Assembly: GCF_009647655.1 (NCBI RefSeq)
Contig: NZ_WJFD01000005.1
Coordinates: 1-64,000 of the forward strand
DNA: 64,000 bases
From: Chitinophaga sp. SYP-B3965
Lineage (GTDB): Bacteria; Bacteroidota; Bacteroidia; Chitinophagales; Chitinophagaceae
Reading direction: 5' to 3'
Under the pieces are notes generated by a model. That model was not told where the DNA came from. It ran no database searches and worked only from the letters and a program-made list of their open reading frames with translations. Of the stretch, positions 1-8,823 are shown piece after piece (position 1 is the stretch's first letter; every line of letters starts with the position of its first letter). The position numbers and the translations under genes were made by a program.

Positions 1-9
1 TAAAGATCT

Positions 10-120
<111 letters not shown>

Positions 121-126
121 TTTATT

Positions 127-170
127 AAAAAGAGCCTTATCGTTTATTCGATAAGGCTCTTTTGTTTTTA
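127..170 (+). terminator. rRNA operon terminator
   Basis: A perfect 12-bp stem (131-142 with 149-160, AGAGCCTTATCG and its complement) has a 6-nt loop. It is extended by an A-run and T-run pairing and followed by TTTTGTTTTT. It sits 10 nt after the 5S end. Confidence 0.9.
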
Positions 171-255
171 TACCCCACCCCCAATTAACCCTTCCCACTG
201 CGCAGATACCTTGCGTAGCCATCCCGCACTTTTACATTTCAACCCAAACACACAC

Positions 256-1212
256 ATGAAACCACTATCAGGAAAAATAGCTGTTGTAGCTGGTGCTACA
301 CGCGGCGCAGGCAGAGGCATTGCATGCATGCTCGGAGAAGCCGGAGCCACTGTTTATTGTACAGGCAGAAGTACCCGGGGAGACTTAGCCTCTGGCAGTA
401 ACCGTCCGGAAACTATTGAAGAAACAGCAGAGATGGTCACTGCCAAAGGCGGAACGGGCATTGCTGTGAAAACAGATCATAGTGATGAAGCACAGGTAGC
501 TGCATTATTTGAACGAATTACAAAAGAACAAGGAAGGCTGGATATCCTGGTGAATGATGTGTGGGGCGGAGATGCGCTCATGCAATGGGGCAAATGTTTC
601 TGGGAAGAAGATCTTTCGAATGGATTTAAGATGATGCAGCAGGCTGTGCACACGCACATCCTGACGAGTAAATATGCCATCCCTTTGATGATCCCGGCTA
701 AGAAAGGATTGATCATAGAGGTTACGGATGGTGATGGGTTCTTTTATCGCGGGCACCTGTTCTATGACCTGGTGAAGACTTCTATTATCCGTCTTGCTTT
801 TGGAATGGCTGAGGAATTAAAGGAGCATCATATTACAGCACTTGCCCTGACACCAGGTTTTCTGCGGTCAGAAGCCATGTTAGAACACTTTGGTGTAACA
901 GAAGCGAACTGGCAGGAGGGAACTAAGGTGGATCCTAATTTTATTGCTTCTGAGACACCCTATTTTGTTGGTCGTGCTGCAGCAGCGCTGGCGGCTGATC
1001 CGGATGTATTTGAGAAGACGGGCAGAGTATTTAGTTCCTGGAACATGTCTGATGAATATGGATTTATTGATGTTGACGGGAACATACCTCACTGGCGGAA
1101 TTATATAGAGAAAATTATTCCTGATTATAAATACAAAGAGTGTGATGATGAATTTTATAGCTACTGGCGGTTCCTGTCTGGGAAAAAGATAGGGGCTACT
1201 GTATGGGAATAA
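256..1212 (+). CDS. SDR family oxidoreductase
   Basis: A 318-residue short-chain dehydrogenase/reductase. The Rossmann NAD(P) motif GATRGAGRG is at residues 13-21, followed by a CTGRST segment typical of NADP binding, and the catalytic YDLVK (YxxxK) is at 170-174. The residue where the catalytic Ser is expected, about 13 before the Tyr, is Thr157 in EVTDGDG. A further in-frame ATG exists at 211, but the fold begins at MKPLSGKIAVV, so 256 is chosen; neither has a Shine-Dalgarno site. The C-terminal about 100 residues extend past the usual 250-residue SDR core, as in DHRS1-like enzymes. The substrate is unknown. It is a single gene between the rRNA terminator and a terminator shared with hisS. 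Confidence 0.85.
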   Translation: MKPLSGKIAVVAGATRGAGRGIACMLGEAGATVYCTGRSTRGDLASGSNRPETIEETAEMVTAKGGTGIAVKTDHSDEAQVAALFERITKEQGRLDILVNDVWGGDALMQWGKCFWEEDLSNGFKMMQQAVHTHILTSKYAIPLMIPAKKGLIIEVTDGDGFFYRGHLFYDLVKTSIIRLAFGMAEELKEHHITALALTPGFLRSEAMLEHFGVTEANWQEGTKVDPNFIASETPYFVGRAAAALAADPDVFEKTGRVFSSWNMSDEYGFIDVDGNIPHWRNYIEKIIPDYKYKECDDEFYSYWRFLSGKKIGATVWE

Positions 1213-1243
1213 CACCTATTTATTGTTTAGTTTAGTTGTGATA

Positions 1244-1273
1244 AAAAAAGCGCTGTATTTACAGCGCTTTTTG
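1244..1273. terminator. Bidirectional terminator between SDR gene and hisS
   Basis: An 8-bp GC-rich stem AGCGCTGT/ACAGCGCT (1249-1256 with 1261-1268) has a 4-nt loop. It is flanked by A-runs on the left and T-runs on the right, so it works in both directions for the convergent genes. Confidence 0.85.
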
Positions 1274-1281
1274 TTTAGCAA

Positions 1282-2625
1282 TTAGAAGGCAAAGTCAGCC
1301 AGTTCTTCCGGCTTGATGGTGAACCTTTGCTTTAAGGGAATATTTTTAATGAAGATGGTATCCGGTGCATCATCTTCTACATATGCAATGAATGGAATAC
1401 CGCGCTTCTCAGCATATTTATATTGTTTATCCTGCTTGATATCTTCTGTGAACAACTCTGTTACGATGCCTCGCTCACGTACCTGGGATACATACTTGAA
1501 AACCTCTGCCAGCCTGCCTTCCCCCGGATGGAAGAATATCACCTTTGTAGATTGTTGTGCTGCTGCAGGGAATAACTGGAGTTCTTCCAGTACATCGTAA
1601 ATACGATCTACACCAAAAGAAATACCTACACCTGAAATACCGGGTAAACCGAATAAACTGGTGAGATCATCATAACGGCCGCCGCCGCCAATGCTGCCCA
1701 TATTTACACCAGGAGGAGCTTTTACTTCTACGATCATCCCTGTATAATAATTCAGGCCGCGTGCCAGTGTAAGATCGATCACTGGATCTGAATTGAAAGT
1801 AGCGAGGTTACCGTTCAATATGTAACGCAATTCTTCAATGCCTTTCAGACCTGTTTCAGAAGCAGAAAGTAATACGCCGAGCCTTTGCAGTTTTTCTTCA
1901 TTCGTACCTTCTACTGCAATGAAATCCATTACGGTATCGATCTCTGCAGGTTGTAAACCACGTTCCGTGAGTTCATCCCGTACACCGTTTTCGCCGATCT
2001 TATCTAATTTATCAATGGCAACGGTGATATCGATCATCAGATCAGTACGGCCTACCAGTTCCGCTAATCCCGCGAGGATCTTGCGGTTGTTCACTTTCAG
2101 CTGATAACCTTTCATGCCGAGATCGGTGAGTACAGTATCGTAGATCTTCAGGAGTTCTATTTCATTGATGAGGGAATTGCTGCCTACCACATCCACATCG
2201 CATTGATAAAATTCTCTGTAACGTCCGCGTGCAGGGCGATCTCCTCTCCATACAGGCTGGATCTGATAGCGTTTGAACGGGAGGTTGAGTTTGCCATGGT
2301 TCATGGCTACATATCTAGCAAAAGGGATGGTAAGGTCATATTTCAGGGATTTCTCACAGAGCAATAACCCCAGCTCCCTGCTGTCTTTGGCCATTTGTGC
2401 CTGCCCGATGATATCACCGTTGTTCAGGATCTTAAAAATAAGCCTATCTCCTTCTTCGCCGTATTTACCCAGGAGTGTGGAGGTGTTTTCCATCGCAGGG
2501 GTTTCCAGCGGCTGAAATCCATATAGTTCGAACGTTTTGCGGATGGTTGCGAAGATGTAATTGCGTTTGCGTACAACATCCGGTCCGAAATCTCGTGTAC
2601 CTCCGGGGATACTTAATTTTGCCAT
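1282..2625 (-). CDS. hisS: Histidine--tRNA ligase
   Basis: A 447-residue class II aminoacyl-tRNA synthetase that charges tRNA-His in the cytoplasm. The N-terminal GGTRDF signature is present, motif 2 is at residues 130-145 (RPARGRYREFYQCDVD), and the histidine-specific ARGLNYYTG is at 288-296. GGGRYDD follows near 314-320 and motif 3 (GVGISFGVDR) at 332-341. The C-terminal about 100 residues form the anticodon-binding domain. Length is normal for the family. It starts at ATG 2625, 31 nt after the phosphatase gene on the same strand, so the two are probably cotranscribed. It ends at the shared terminator 1244-1273. Confidence 0.97.
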   Translation of the reverse strand: MAKLSIPGGTRDFGPDVVRKRNYIFATIRKTFELYGFQPLETPAMENTSTLLGKYGEEGDRLIFKILNNGDIIGQAQMAKDSRELGLLLCEKSLKYDLTIPFARYVAMNHGKLNLPFKRYQIQPVWRGDRPARGRYREFYQCDVDVVGSNSLINEIELLKIYDTVLTDLGMKGYQLKVNNRKILAGLAELVGRTDLMIDITVAIDKLDKIGENGVRDELTERGLQPAEIDTVMDFIAVEGTNEEKLQRLGVLLSASETGLKGIEELRYILNGNLATFNSDPVIDLTLARGLNYYTGMIVEVKAPPGVNMGSIGGGGRYDDLTSLFGLPGISGVGISFGVDRIYDVLEELQLFPAAAQQSTKVIFFHPGEGRLAEVFKYVSQVRERGIVTELFTEDIKQDKQYKYAEKRGIPFIAYVEDDAPDTIFIKNIPLKQRFTIKPEELADFAF

Positions 2626-2656
2626 TATGATCAGGAATGAATTTGAATAAAATAGT

Positions 2657-3088
2657 TTACTGATTTACAATGCGTTCACAAGCGTTATAGATCAGGTTGT
2701 AGACAGGCTCAAAGAGTGCATCATCATACCATGGGTCTGGTACGGGTTGCTGGTGTTCGAGCAATAATTGTACCTTTTCACGGTCTGTATCTTTCCTGGC
2801 TTTGCGCAGCACATCCCGGTAATTGTCCAGGTCCATCACGAAGATCCTGTCGAAAGTATCAAAATCGCCTGCCTGGAATTGCCTGCCTCTGAGTCGGGAG
2901 ATATCAATTCCGTGCTGCCTGGCAACTTTTACAGACCTGGCGTCCGGAGGATGTCCTACATGCCAGTTCCCGGTACCGGCGGAATCTATTTCCCAGTTCA
3001 AATGCTTTTGTTCTGCCATATGGCGGAGAATGCCCTCCGCCAGGGGAGACCGGCAAATATTGCCGAGGCAAACCATCAATATCTTCAT
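2657..3088 (-). CDS. Low molecular weight protein-tyrosine phosphatase
   Basis: A 143-residue cytoplasmic phosphatase. The P-loop CX5R is CLGNICR at residues 7-13, with the following Ser14, and the general-acid loop is DPWYDD at 118-123, as in the family. Known relatives dephosphorylate tyrosine kinases of exopolysaccharide systems; no such kinase is nearby, so the target is open. It lies directly upstream of hisS. TAGGTTTG (minus strand, 3175-3182) fits the Bacteroidota -7 element TAnnTTTG about 90 nt upstream, without a clear -33 partner. Confidence 0.93.
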   Translation of the reverse strand: MKILMVCLGNICRSPLAEGILRHMAEQKHLNWEIDSAGTGNWHVGHPPDARSVKVARQHGIDISRLRGRQFQAGDFDTFDRIFVMDLDNYRDVLRKARKDTDREKVQLLLEHQQPVPDPWYDDALFEPVYNLIYNACERIVNQ

Positions 3089-3365
3089 TGTTGTTGTTTC
3101 TGGAAGAGTAAACGGCTGGTAACCAGTGGCTTATTTTCCTTGCTGGCGCCGCTTCCTCCTCATTTTTCTGACCGCAAACCTACCGAATTTTCAGGGATTC
3201 TGTAATGCATTCTCCTGCAATTGCATATGTTAAAACTTTACTGTAATATGGAAATCGGATGGCTGCGCATCTCTTAAATGAAGGCTGCTGAAGATTTTTA
3301 ACAAACGAATAAGTTTCTATCACTACCAGAAAACAATTTTTTTTGTATACTTGTAATTTGCCACC

Positions 3366-3599
3366 ATGCAACAGGAGAACGAACACAGGAACAAACGAAT
3401 GAATGTATCTTACCGCCCAATGGGTGAGTTGATCAGGGGAGTATTTTTTATAGCCTTTGGCTTATATGCTTTTTTCTCCGAGAGGTTAGGCTTTGGCCAA
3501 CTTTCTTTATCACCGGAAGTACTTTATACACTAGGTGGTATTTTATGTGCGTATGGATTATTTCGTGTGTACAGGGGAGTTAAACAATTATTTTTTTGA
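3366..3599 (+). CDS. Small membrane protein of unknown function
   Basis: 77 residues, not assigned to a family. The first 18 residues are polar and basic. Two hydrophobic segments follow, around residues 19-34 (LIRGVFFIAFGLYAFF) and 47-66 (LYTLGGILCAYGLFRVY), so it is a probable two-pass inner membrane protein ending in a basic tail. An internal ATG at 3399 (MNVSYRPMG) is an equally possible start. It precedes the PstS-like gene by about 30 nt and is probably cotranscribed with it. In other Bacteroidota such small proteins sit between ExbD/TonB genes and a PstS-like gene; that parallel is from memory and is the only functional hint. Confidence 0.7.
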   Translation: MQQENEHRNKRMNVSYRPMGELIRGVFFIAFGLYAFFSERLGFGQLSLSPEVLYTLGGILCAYGLFRVYRGVKQLFF

Positions 3600-3635
3600 T
3601 CCTATTATTTCGTCACCATTAGACAGACAGTGCGT

Positions 3636-4559
3636 ATGTTTTTAAGAACTAAAAACTGGATGAGGGTTTTGTTTGCAGCCATGAGTAGCATGGTGGTTAT
3701 AACTGCGTGTAATTCAGGATCAACTTCTAACGGAGAAGAAAAGGATACTCCCACCAGCGGAACTATCCGTATCTCTGTGGATGAGACTTACAAACCGCTC
3801 TTAGATTCAGAGATAAAAGTGTTTCAATCTTTATATCCCAAAACAAAGATCATTGCTGAATATAAACCGGAGGCAGATTGCTTTAAAGATCTGTTCAGCG
3901 ATAGTTCAAGGATGATCATTGTGACCAGGGAACTGAAAGAAGAGGAAAAGGAATATTTTAAAAAGGAACAGATCCGTCCGCAAAGCCTGAAGCTGGCTAC
4001 TGATGCTATTGCCCTGATCGTGAACCATGCTAATCCGGATTCCATCCTTACGATGGACCAGGTGCGCAAGATCATGGCAGGTGAATCTGATAAGCCATGG
4101 CAGATCGTATTTGACAATCAGAATTCCAGCACGGTGCGTTTCATCCGAGATTCCATCAACAAGGGTAAACCTTTGCCAGCTACTACAATGGCAGCGAAAA
4201 CAAATCCTGAGGTGATAGATCACGTATCCAAGAACAAGAATGCAATAGGGGTGATAGGCGTGAACTGGATCTCAGATACAAATGATTCTACGGCGATTGA
4301 TTTTACAAAGAAGGTGACCACAGTGAAATTACGTGCTGACGGTTATACTGACTTTGTGCTGCCGTACCAGTTTTACATTGGCATGAAATCATACCCGCTC
4401 ACACGGGGTATGTATTATATCTTGAAAGAACCATATCAGGGCCTGGGCGCGGGGTTTGCCACTTTCCTCGGAGGCCAGGAAGGCCAACTCCTGATAGGGA
4501 AATTTAAATTGTATCCTGCAAGGCTGAATATTGTCTTCCGGGAAGCTACTTTGAAATAA
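3636..4559 (+). CDS. PstS-like substrate-binding lipoprotein
   Basis: About 307 residues. A lipoprotein signal ends in VVITAC, placing the mature protein on a membrane facing the periplasm. The rest resembles the PstS-type periplasmic binding fold: an early GTIRISVDETYKPLL strand, ILTMDQVRKIMAG, a central SSTVRFIRDSI helix and NKNAIGVIGVNWIS. No PstABC genes are adjacent. The partners are TPR proteins, so a role as a structural or ligand-binding component of a Ton-type envelope complex is as likely as phosphate uptake. A GTG start at 3630 and an ATG at 3660 (MRVLFAAM) are alternatives; 3636 gives a signal peptide with a basic N-region. Confidence 0.82.
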   Translation: MFLRTKNWMRVLFAAMSSMVVITACNSGSTSNGEEKDTPTSGTIRISVDETYKPLLDSEIKVFQSLYPKTKIIAEYKPEADCFKDLFSDSSRMIIVTRELKEEEKEYFKKEQIRPQSLKLATDAIALIVNHANPDSILTMDQVRKIMAGESDKPWQIVFDNQNSSTVRFIRDSINKGKPLPATTMAAKTNPEVIDHVSKNKNAIGVIGVNWISDTNDSTAIDFTKKVTTVKLRADGYTDFVLPYQFYIGMKSYPLTRGMYYILKEPYQGLGAGFATFLGGQEGQLLIGKFKLYPARLNIVFREATLK

Positions 4560-4596
4560 TAAATACTGATAAAACACAACTAAAACCGGATTGCTC

Positions 4597-6327
4597 ATGA
4601 ACAGAAGGAAAAGTTTATTTGTAGCCATGCTCTGCATAGCCAACGGGGCCATGGCACAATCTGTGGAAGATGGTTTAAAGGATTTGTACTATGGCAAATT
4701 CCAAACCGCGAAACAGAACCTTGAAAAAGCGATAGCTGCGAAACCAACAGATGACCGCGCTTATTATTATCTCGGCATAGCTGAACTGGGATTAGAAAAC
4801 CAGGCAGGTGCTGCTGCTGCCTTTGCAAAAGGTCTTACAGCGGTTCCAACTTCTCCGCTGCTGACTGCAGGTTTAGGTCGTATTGACCTCCTGAGCGGAA
4901 AGAATGCAGAAGCTAAGCAAAAGTTTGAAGCTGCCAGCACTGCCACTGAAGGCCGTAATGGAGATGTTGCACGTGCTATTGCTGATGCCAACAGTGAAAT
5001 TGTTACAGGAGATCGTGGTTATGCGTTGACCACTATGGAGAAACTGCTGAATAACGAAGGACGTAAGAAAAAACAAATGTACACCGCTACGGTGGCTGAT
5101 TATATTGAACTGGGCGATGCTTACCGTTTCCTGGGTGGCGAAAATGGCGGTAAAGCTATTGGCGCTTACGAAAAAGCCCTGGAACTGGATCCTAACAACG
5201 CTGAGGCTGTGATGAAGCAAGGGCTTGTAAATTACAACGCACGTTTGCTGCAACAGGCTGTAGGTGACTGGACAAAAGCGACTAACATGGATGCAAATTA
5301 TGCACCTGCTTATTTTGAGCTTTATCAGTTCTACATCACACAGAAGAAAGAGCAGTTCTCTCTGCCTAATGCTTCTAAATACCTGCAGAAATATGTAGAA
5401 GTGGGTGACCCTTCTGATAAAACCAAAAATGAATACTACCTCGCTGCCATCGCTTTCTATTCTAAAGATTATGATGGTGCTATCAGCAAAGCAAAAGCAT
5501 TGCTGGGTTCTGCGAACGACGTATACAAAGGTAAACTGACCCTGCTGGCTGCTGATGCACACCTGCAAAAAGGCGATTCCCTCACTGCCAAGCAACTGAT
5601 GGATGATCGTTTAAAAGCGGTTGGAGAAGATAAACTGGAAGCGCTGGATTTCAAATTGCTGAGCGCCATCTATGGTAAGCTGAAACATGCTGATTCTGCT
5701 ACTAATGCAGGTTACATGGCACAGGCTGGTAACTACCTGGAAAGATATGCTGAAGTAGATACTGCGAAAGATGCTGATAAATACCGTATTGTAGCTGAAT
5801 CTTTCAAAGATATGCGTAACTACGCTAAGGCTGCTAAATGGTATGGTAAAGCACTGGAGTTCAAAGAGAATACATCAGCTATGAACGATCAGTTCTACAA
5901 AGGGTTCTATGAGTACTATGCAGGTAATTACACTGCATCAGATTCAACCTGGACTGATTTCACTGCTAAATATCCTACACAGCTGACTGCTTTCTATTGG
6001 AAAGGCATGGCTAACTTTGCTCAAGATCAGCAGGCTAAGGATGGTAAAGCGAAAGAACCTTTCGAGAAGTATATATCTATGATTAAGCCTGAAGATGAAG
6101 CAAGATCTAAAAGGAACCTTATCAATGCTTATACTTACCTGATGCTGTATCATTACAATAAGGATGATAAAGCGGCTATGCAGCCTTTCATGGACAAACT
6201 GGTAACACTTGATCCGGCTAACGAAACAGTTCGCCAGGTGAAGGAATATCTGGAGTCTACCAATAAAGCTGCTGCCGGTGGTAGTGCAGCTGCTCCAAAG
6301 GCTCCTGCTTCTAAAGGCACGAAATAA
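4597..6327 (+). CDS. Exported TPR-repeat protein (paralogue 1)
   Basis: 576 residues. The signal peptide ends at AMAQS. The mature part is a chain of tetratricopeptide repeats: an N-terminal block YYGKFQTAKQNLEKAIAAKPTD, a classic repeat AIGAYEKALELDPNNAEAVM, and further helical pairs to about residue 550. It ends in an Ala/Pro/Lys/Gly-rich tail. Likely a periplasmic scaffold. An upstream in-frame TTG at 4591 is unlikely. It starts 37 nt after the PstS-like gene, which suggests one transcript, and ends at the terminator 6355-6388. The next gene is a clear paralogue with the same signal-peptide junction and repeat order. Confidence 0.88.
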   Translation: MNRRKSLFVAMLCIANGAMAQSVEDGLKDLYYGKFQTAKQNLEKAIAAKPTDDRAYYYLGIAELGLENQAGAAAAFAKGLTAVPTSPLLTAGLGRIDLLSGKNAEAKQKFEAASTATEGRNGDVARAIADANSEIVTGDRGYALTTMEKLLNNEGRKKKQMYTATVADYIELGDAYRFLGGENGGKAIGAYEKALELDPNNAEAVMKQGLVNYNARLLQQAVGDWTKATNMDANYAPAYFELYQFYITQKKEQFSLPNASKYLQKYVEVGDPSDKTKNEYYLAAIAFYSKDYDGAISKAKALLGSANDVYKGKLTLLAADAHLQKGDSLTAKQLMDDRLKAVGEDKLEALDFKLLSAIYGKLKHADSATNAGYMAQAGNYLERYAEVDTAKDADKYRIVAESFKDMRNYAKAAKWYGKALEFKENTSAMNDQFYKGFYEYYAGNYTASDSTWTDFTAKYPTQLTAFYWKGMANFAQDQQAKDGKAKEPFEKYISMIKPEDEARSKRNLINAYTYLMLYHYNKDDKAAMQPFMDKLVTLDPANETVRQVKEYLESTNKAAAGGSAAAPKAPASKGTK

Positions 6328-6354
6328 TAATATTTTAGGATAATTTGATCCGGT

Positions 6355-6388
6355 AAAAAAGCAGCGCTCATGAGCGCTGCTTTTTTTA
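6355..6388 (+). terminator. Terminator after first TPR gene
   Basis: A perfect inverted repeat GCAGCGCTCA/TGAGCGCTGC (6361-6380) is flanked by AAAAAA and TTTTTTT. It separates the two TPR paralogues into different transcripts. Confidence 0.88.
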
Positions 6389-6563
6389 TGGGGTAAACGG
6401 GGAAGGGGTAACTGCTTCTTTCCCAATAGCCTTTAAAAACCGGGCAGATTTAACTTTTCATGCATTGTTTTTACCGTAAGAAATGAGTAAATTCAGTTAA
6501 GAGTAAGCCCCCAATTTGCCGGACTTCGCTCTCTTTCTGGCATGTTTTTTATACAAGTAACCT

Positions 6564-6600
6564 ATACCGGTTGTAAACTAAACTGACTCCGGTATGAATT
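6564..6600 (+). promoter_or_regulatory. Inverted repeat over the probable promoter of TPR gene 2
   Basis: ATACCGG (6564-6570) and CCGGTAT (6589-6595) form a 7-bp inverted repeat with an 18-nt spacer, ending 27 nt before the ATG at 6623. TTG at 6571-6573 and TATGAATT at 6593-6600 are 19 nt apart. That is the Bacteroidota -33/-7 spacing, though the -7 box is imperfect. An operator overlapping a weak promoter is the inference. The rest of the 295-nt gap holds the previous terminator and nothing else I recognise. Confidence 0.35.
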
Positions 6601-6622
6601 TTACGGATTAAAACTAAAACCC

Positions 6623-8368
6623 ATGAACAAGCGTATCAGCACTTTAATAGCCTTGCTGTTCCTGGCCAGCGGGGTCATGGCTCAGTCAATAGAGGATGGA
6701 CTTAAGAAGCTTTATTACGGCAAATACGCCGGAGCAAAGCAGGATTTCGAGAAAGTGATTGCCGCTAAACCTACTGAGGACAGAGGCTATTACTATCTGG
6801 GGATCTCAGAACTTGGCCTGGAAAACACACAAGCGGCAACTGCAGCATTCCAAAAAGGATTGCAGGCTGTTCCCAACTCCCCCCTGCTTACGGCAGGTAT
6901 GGGCCGCATGGACCTGCTGAGTGGCAATGCTTCTGCTGCCCGTCAGAAGTTTGATGCAGCTAACACCACTACAAAAGGTAAGAATGGTGAAGTGGCCCGG
7001 GCCATAGCGGATGCCAATACAGAAGTAAAGGGTGGGGACAGGAATTTCGCATTGACCACCATGCAGACGTTGCTCAATAATGAAGGCGCCAAAAAGCGGG
7101 ATGTATATAACGCTACTGCTACTGACTATATAGAACTGGGAGATGCTTTCCGCTCCCTGGGCGGTGAAAATGGCGGTAAAGCCATAGCAGCGTATGAAAA
7201 GGCCCTGGAACTGGAAGCCAATAATGCAGAAGCGGTAATGAAACAAGGACATGTGAACTACAATGCCAAACTGTTGCAACAGGCTGTAGGGGATTATGCG
7301 AAAGCAGCTACCCTGGATCCTAATTATGCTCCGGTATTCTACGAACTGTACCAGTTTTACTACACTCCCAAACCACAGCAGTTCTCTTTGCCTAAAGCAA
7401 AAGAGAACCTCCAGAAGTATCTTTCTCTCTCTGACCCGAACGATCGGATCAAGAATGAATATTACCTCGCTTCCATTATGTTCTTTGATAAAGACTATGA
7501 TGGCGCGATAGCAAAGGCCAAAAGCCTGGTGCCTCAGGCCAATGATTCCTATAAAACAAAGCTGAACCGCATGATCGCGGATGCTTACCTGCAAAAAGGG
7601 GATTCCCTGAATGCCAAGCAGACCTTTGATGAATATTCCCAGAAAACGGGAGAAGATAAACTGGAACCTATTGATTTTAAACTAGGTAGCGAGATCTACG
7701 GTCGTATTAAATACCAGGATTCTGCCACCCAGGAACAGATAGACACGAAGGCCTTAAACTATTTGGAGAAATATGCTTCTTCAGATACTGTAAAGGACCT
7801 GGACAGGTATGAAAGTGTGGCGAAGGCATTTAATGCTGCCCGTGTATATAACAAATCAGCGGAATGGTATCAAAAGTATATTGACCTGAAGACGGAGTTG
7901 AAAGAGAAACCTGCTGCGGTTGATTACTTTAATGTGGGCTTTAACTATTACCGCGCTTCTGCGGGTGTTACCACAGATACTAATATGCTGAATAAATCTG
8001 GGGAGGCGTTTACCCAGCTGGCTACTAATTACCCGGAACTTACTACGGGGCATTACTGGCAGGGGATGACGTCTGCTGGTAAGGATGTGGAGGCTAAAAC
8101 AGGGCTGGCGCTTCCTTACTTTGAGAAGTATATTTCCATGGCGGAAGTAGATAGTGCCAAGAATAAGGCGGGATTGGTGAAAGCTTATACTTACCTGATG
8201 GTGTATTATTATAATAAAGATGATAAGACCAATATGCAGAAGTATATGGATAAGCTTTTACCGCTGGATCCGAATAGTGAGCCTATTAAACAGATCAAGG
8301 ATAACCTGAGCAATAAGAATGCGGCTCCGGCTAAGACAAATGCTCCGGCAAAAGCAAAAGCGAAGTAA
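6623..8368 (+). CDS. Exported TPR-repeat protein (paralogue 2)
   Basis: 581 residues, alignable along almost its whole length with the protein at 4597-6327. Both have a signal peptide ending in VMAQS/AMAQS, then (S/V)(I/V)EDGLK-LYYGK. Both have the TPR block AIAAYEKALELEANNAEAVMKQG and a C-terminal YTYLM-YYNKDDK block. The tail is Ala/Pro/Lys-rich (AAPAKTNAPAKAKAK). It is probably a periplasmic repeat scaffold that arose by tandem duplication. It has its own upstream region with an inverted repeat, so it is probably regulated separately from paralogue 1. Its last two codons and stop lie inside a direct repeat that is copied downstream (8361-8515). Confidence 0.88.
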   Translation: MNKRISTLIALLFLASGVMAQSIEDGLKKLYYGKYAGAKQDFEKVIAAKPTEDRGYYYLGISELGLENTQAATAAFQKGLQAVPNSPLLTAGMGRMDLLSGNASAARQKFDAANTTTKGKNGEVARAIADANTEVKGGDRNFALTTMQTLLNNEGAKKRDVYNATATDYIELGDAFRSLGGENGGKAIAAYEKALELEANNAEAVMKQGHVNYNAKLLQQAVGDYAKAATLDPNYAPVFYELYQFYYTPKPQQFSLPKAKENLQKYLSLSDPNDRIKNEYYLASIMFFDKDYDGAIAKAKSLVPQANDSYKTKLNRMIADAYLQKGDSLNAKQTFDEYSQKTGEDKLEPIDFKLGSEIYGRIKYQDSATQEQIDTKALNYLEKYASSDTVKDLDRYESVAKAFNAARVYNKSAEWYQKYIDLKTELKEKPAAVDYFNVGFNYYRASAGVTTDTNMLNKSGEAFTQLATNYPELTTGHYWQGMTSAGKDVEAKTGLALPYFEKYISMAEVDSAKNKAGLVKAYTYLMVYYYNKDDKTNMQKYMDKLLPLDPNSEPIKQIKDNLSNKNAAPAKTNAPAKAKAK

Positions 8369-8515
8369 AAGCCAGGAGTTTGCCGCGCAGCAAAGGGCGG
8401 TGGTTTTTTCTTTTTGGGAAGAGTTTCTTTTGAGGAAAAGCAATAAACGAAGTAAAAGCCAGGAGTTTGCCGCGCAGCAAAGGGCAGAGGTTTTTTTCTT
8501 TTTGGGAAGAGTTTC
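8361..8515 (+). repeat. Direct repeat duplicating the 3' end of TPR gene 2
   Basis: Two copies offset by 87 bp: about 8361-8436 and about 8448-8515. The first 38 bases are identical in both (CGAAGTAAAAGCCAGGAGTT, then TGCCGCGCAGCAAAGGGC). After that come T-rich stretches containing CTTTTTGGGAAGAGTTTCTT. Copy 1 includes the final Lys codon and stop of the TPR gene. A third partial echo, TTTTGGGAAG, is at about 8519-8528. Long translations can be read through it on both strands, but they are repeat artefacts. Confidence 0.85.
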
Positions 8516-8653
8516 TTCCTTTTGGGAAGTTCTACTTTTAGCAAGTTTCTCTTTTGAGGAGGTTTCTGTTGAAAAAAGCAAAAAACCAAGCAAAAACTCA
8601 AGGTTATATTTTGACAAAAGTCAAGTAATTATATTTCAGCCACTTATTTTAAG

Positions 8654-8685
8654 GTGCCTCCGGTTGTTACCGGGGGCATTTTTGT
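8654..8685 (+). terminator. Terminator before the nuo operon
   Basis: An 11-bp stem (8654-8664 with 8669-8679, GTGCCTCCGGT against ACCGGGGGCAT, two wobble pairs) has a TGTT loop and is followed by TTTTTGTTGTT. It probably ends the transcript of TPR gene 2. Between 8686 and 8823 I see only a 30-codon open frame (8736-8828) without supporting signals. Confidence 0.75.
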
Positions 8686-8823
8686 TGTTAGTGCTTTATG
8701 ATCAATTGTTTAGGAATTGTCATACCCAAACAACTATGCATGTGGAAACTCCGGAAACCCAACCAATCATATCTGATTATATTACATATACAAAAAAAAG
8801 ATTAGATTTTCCCCCGTCATGGA

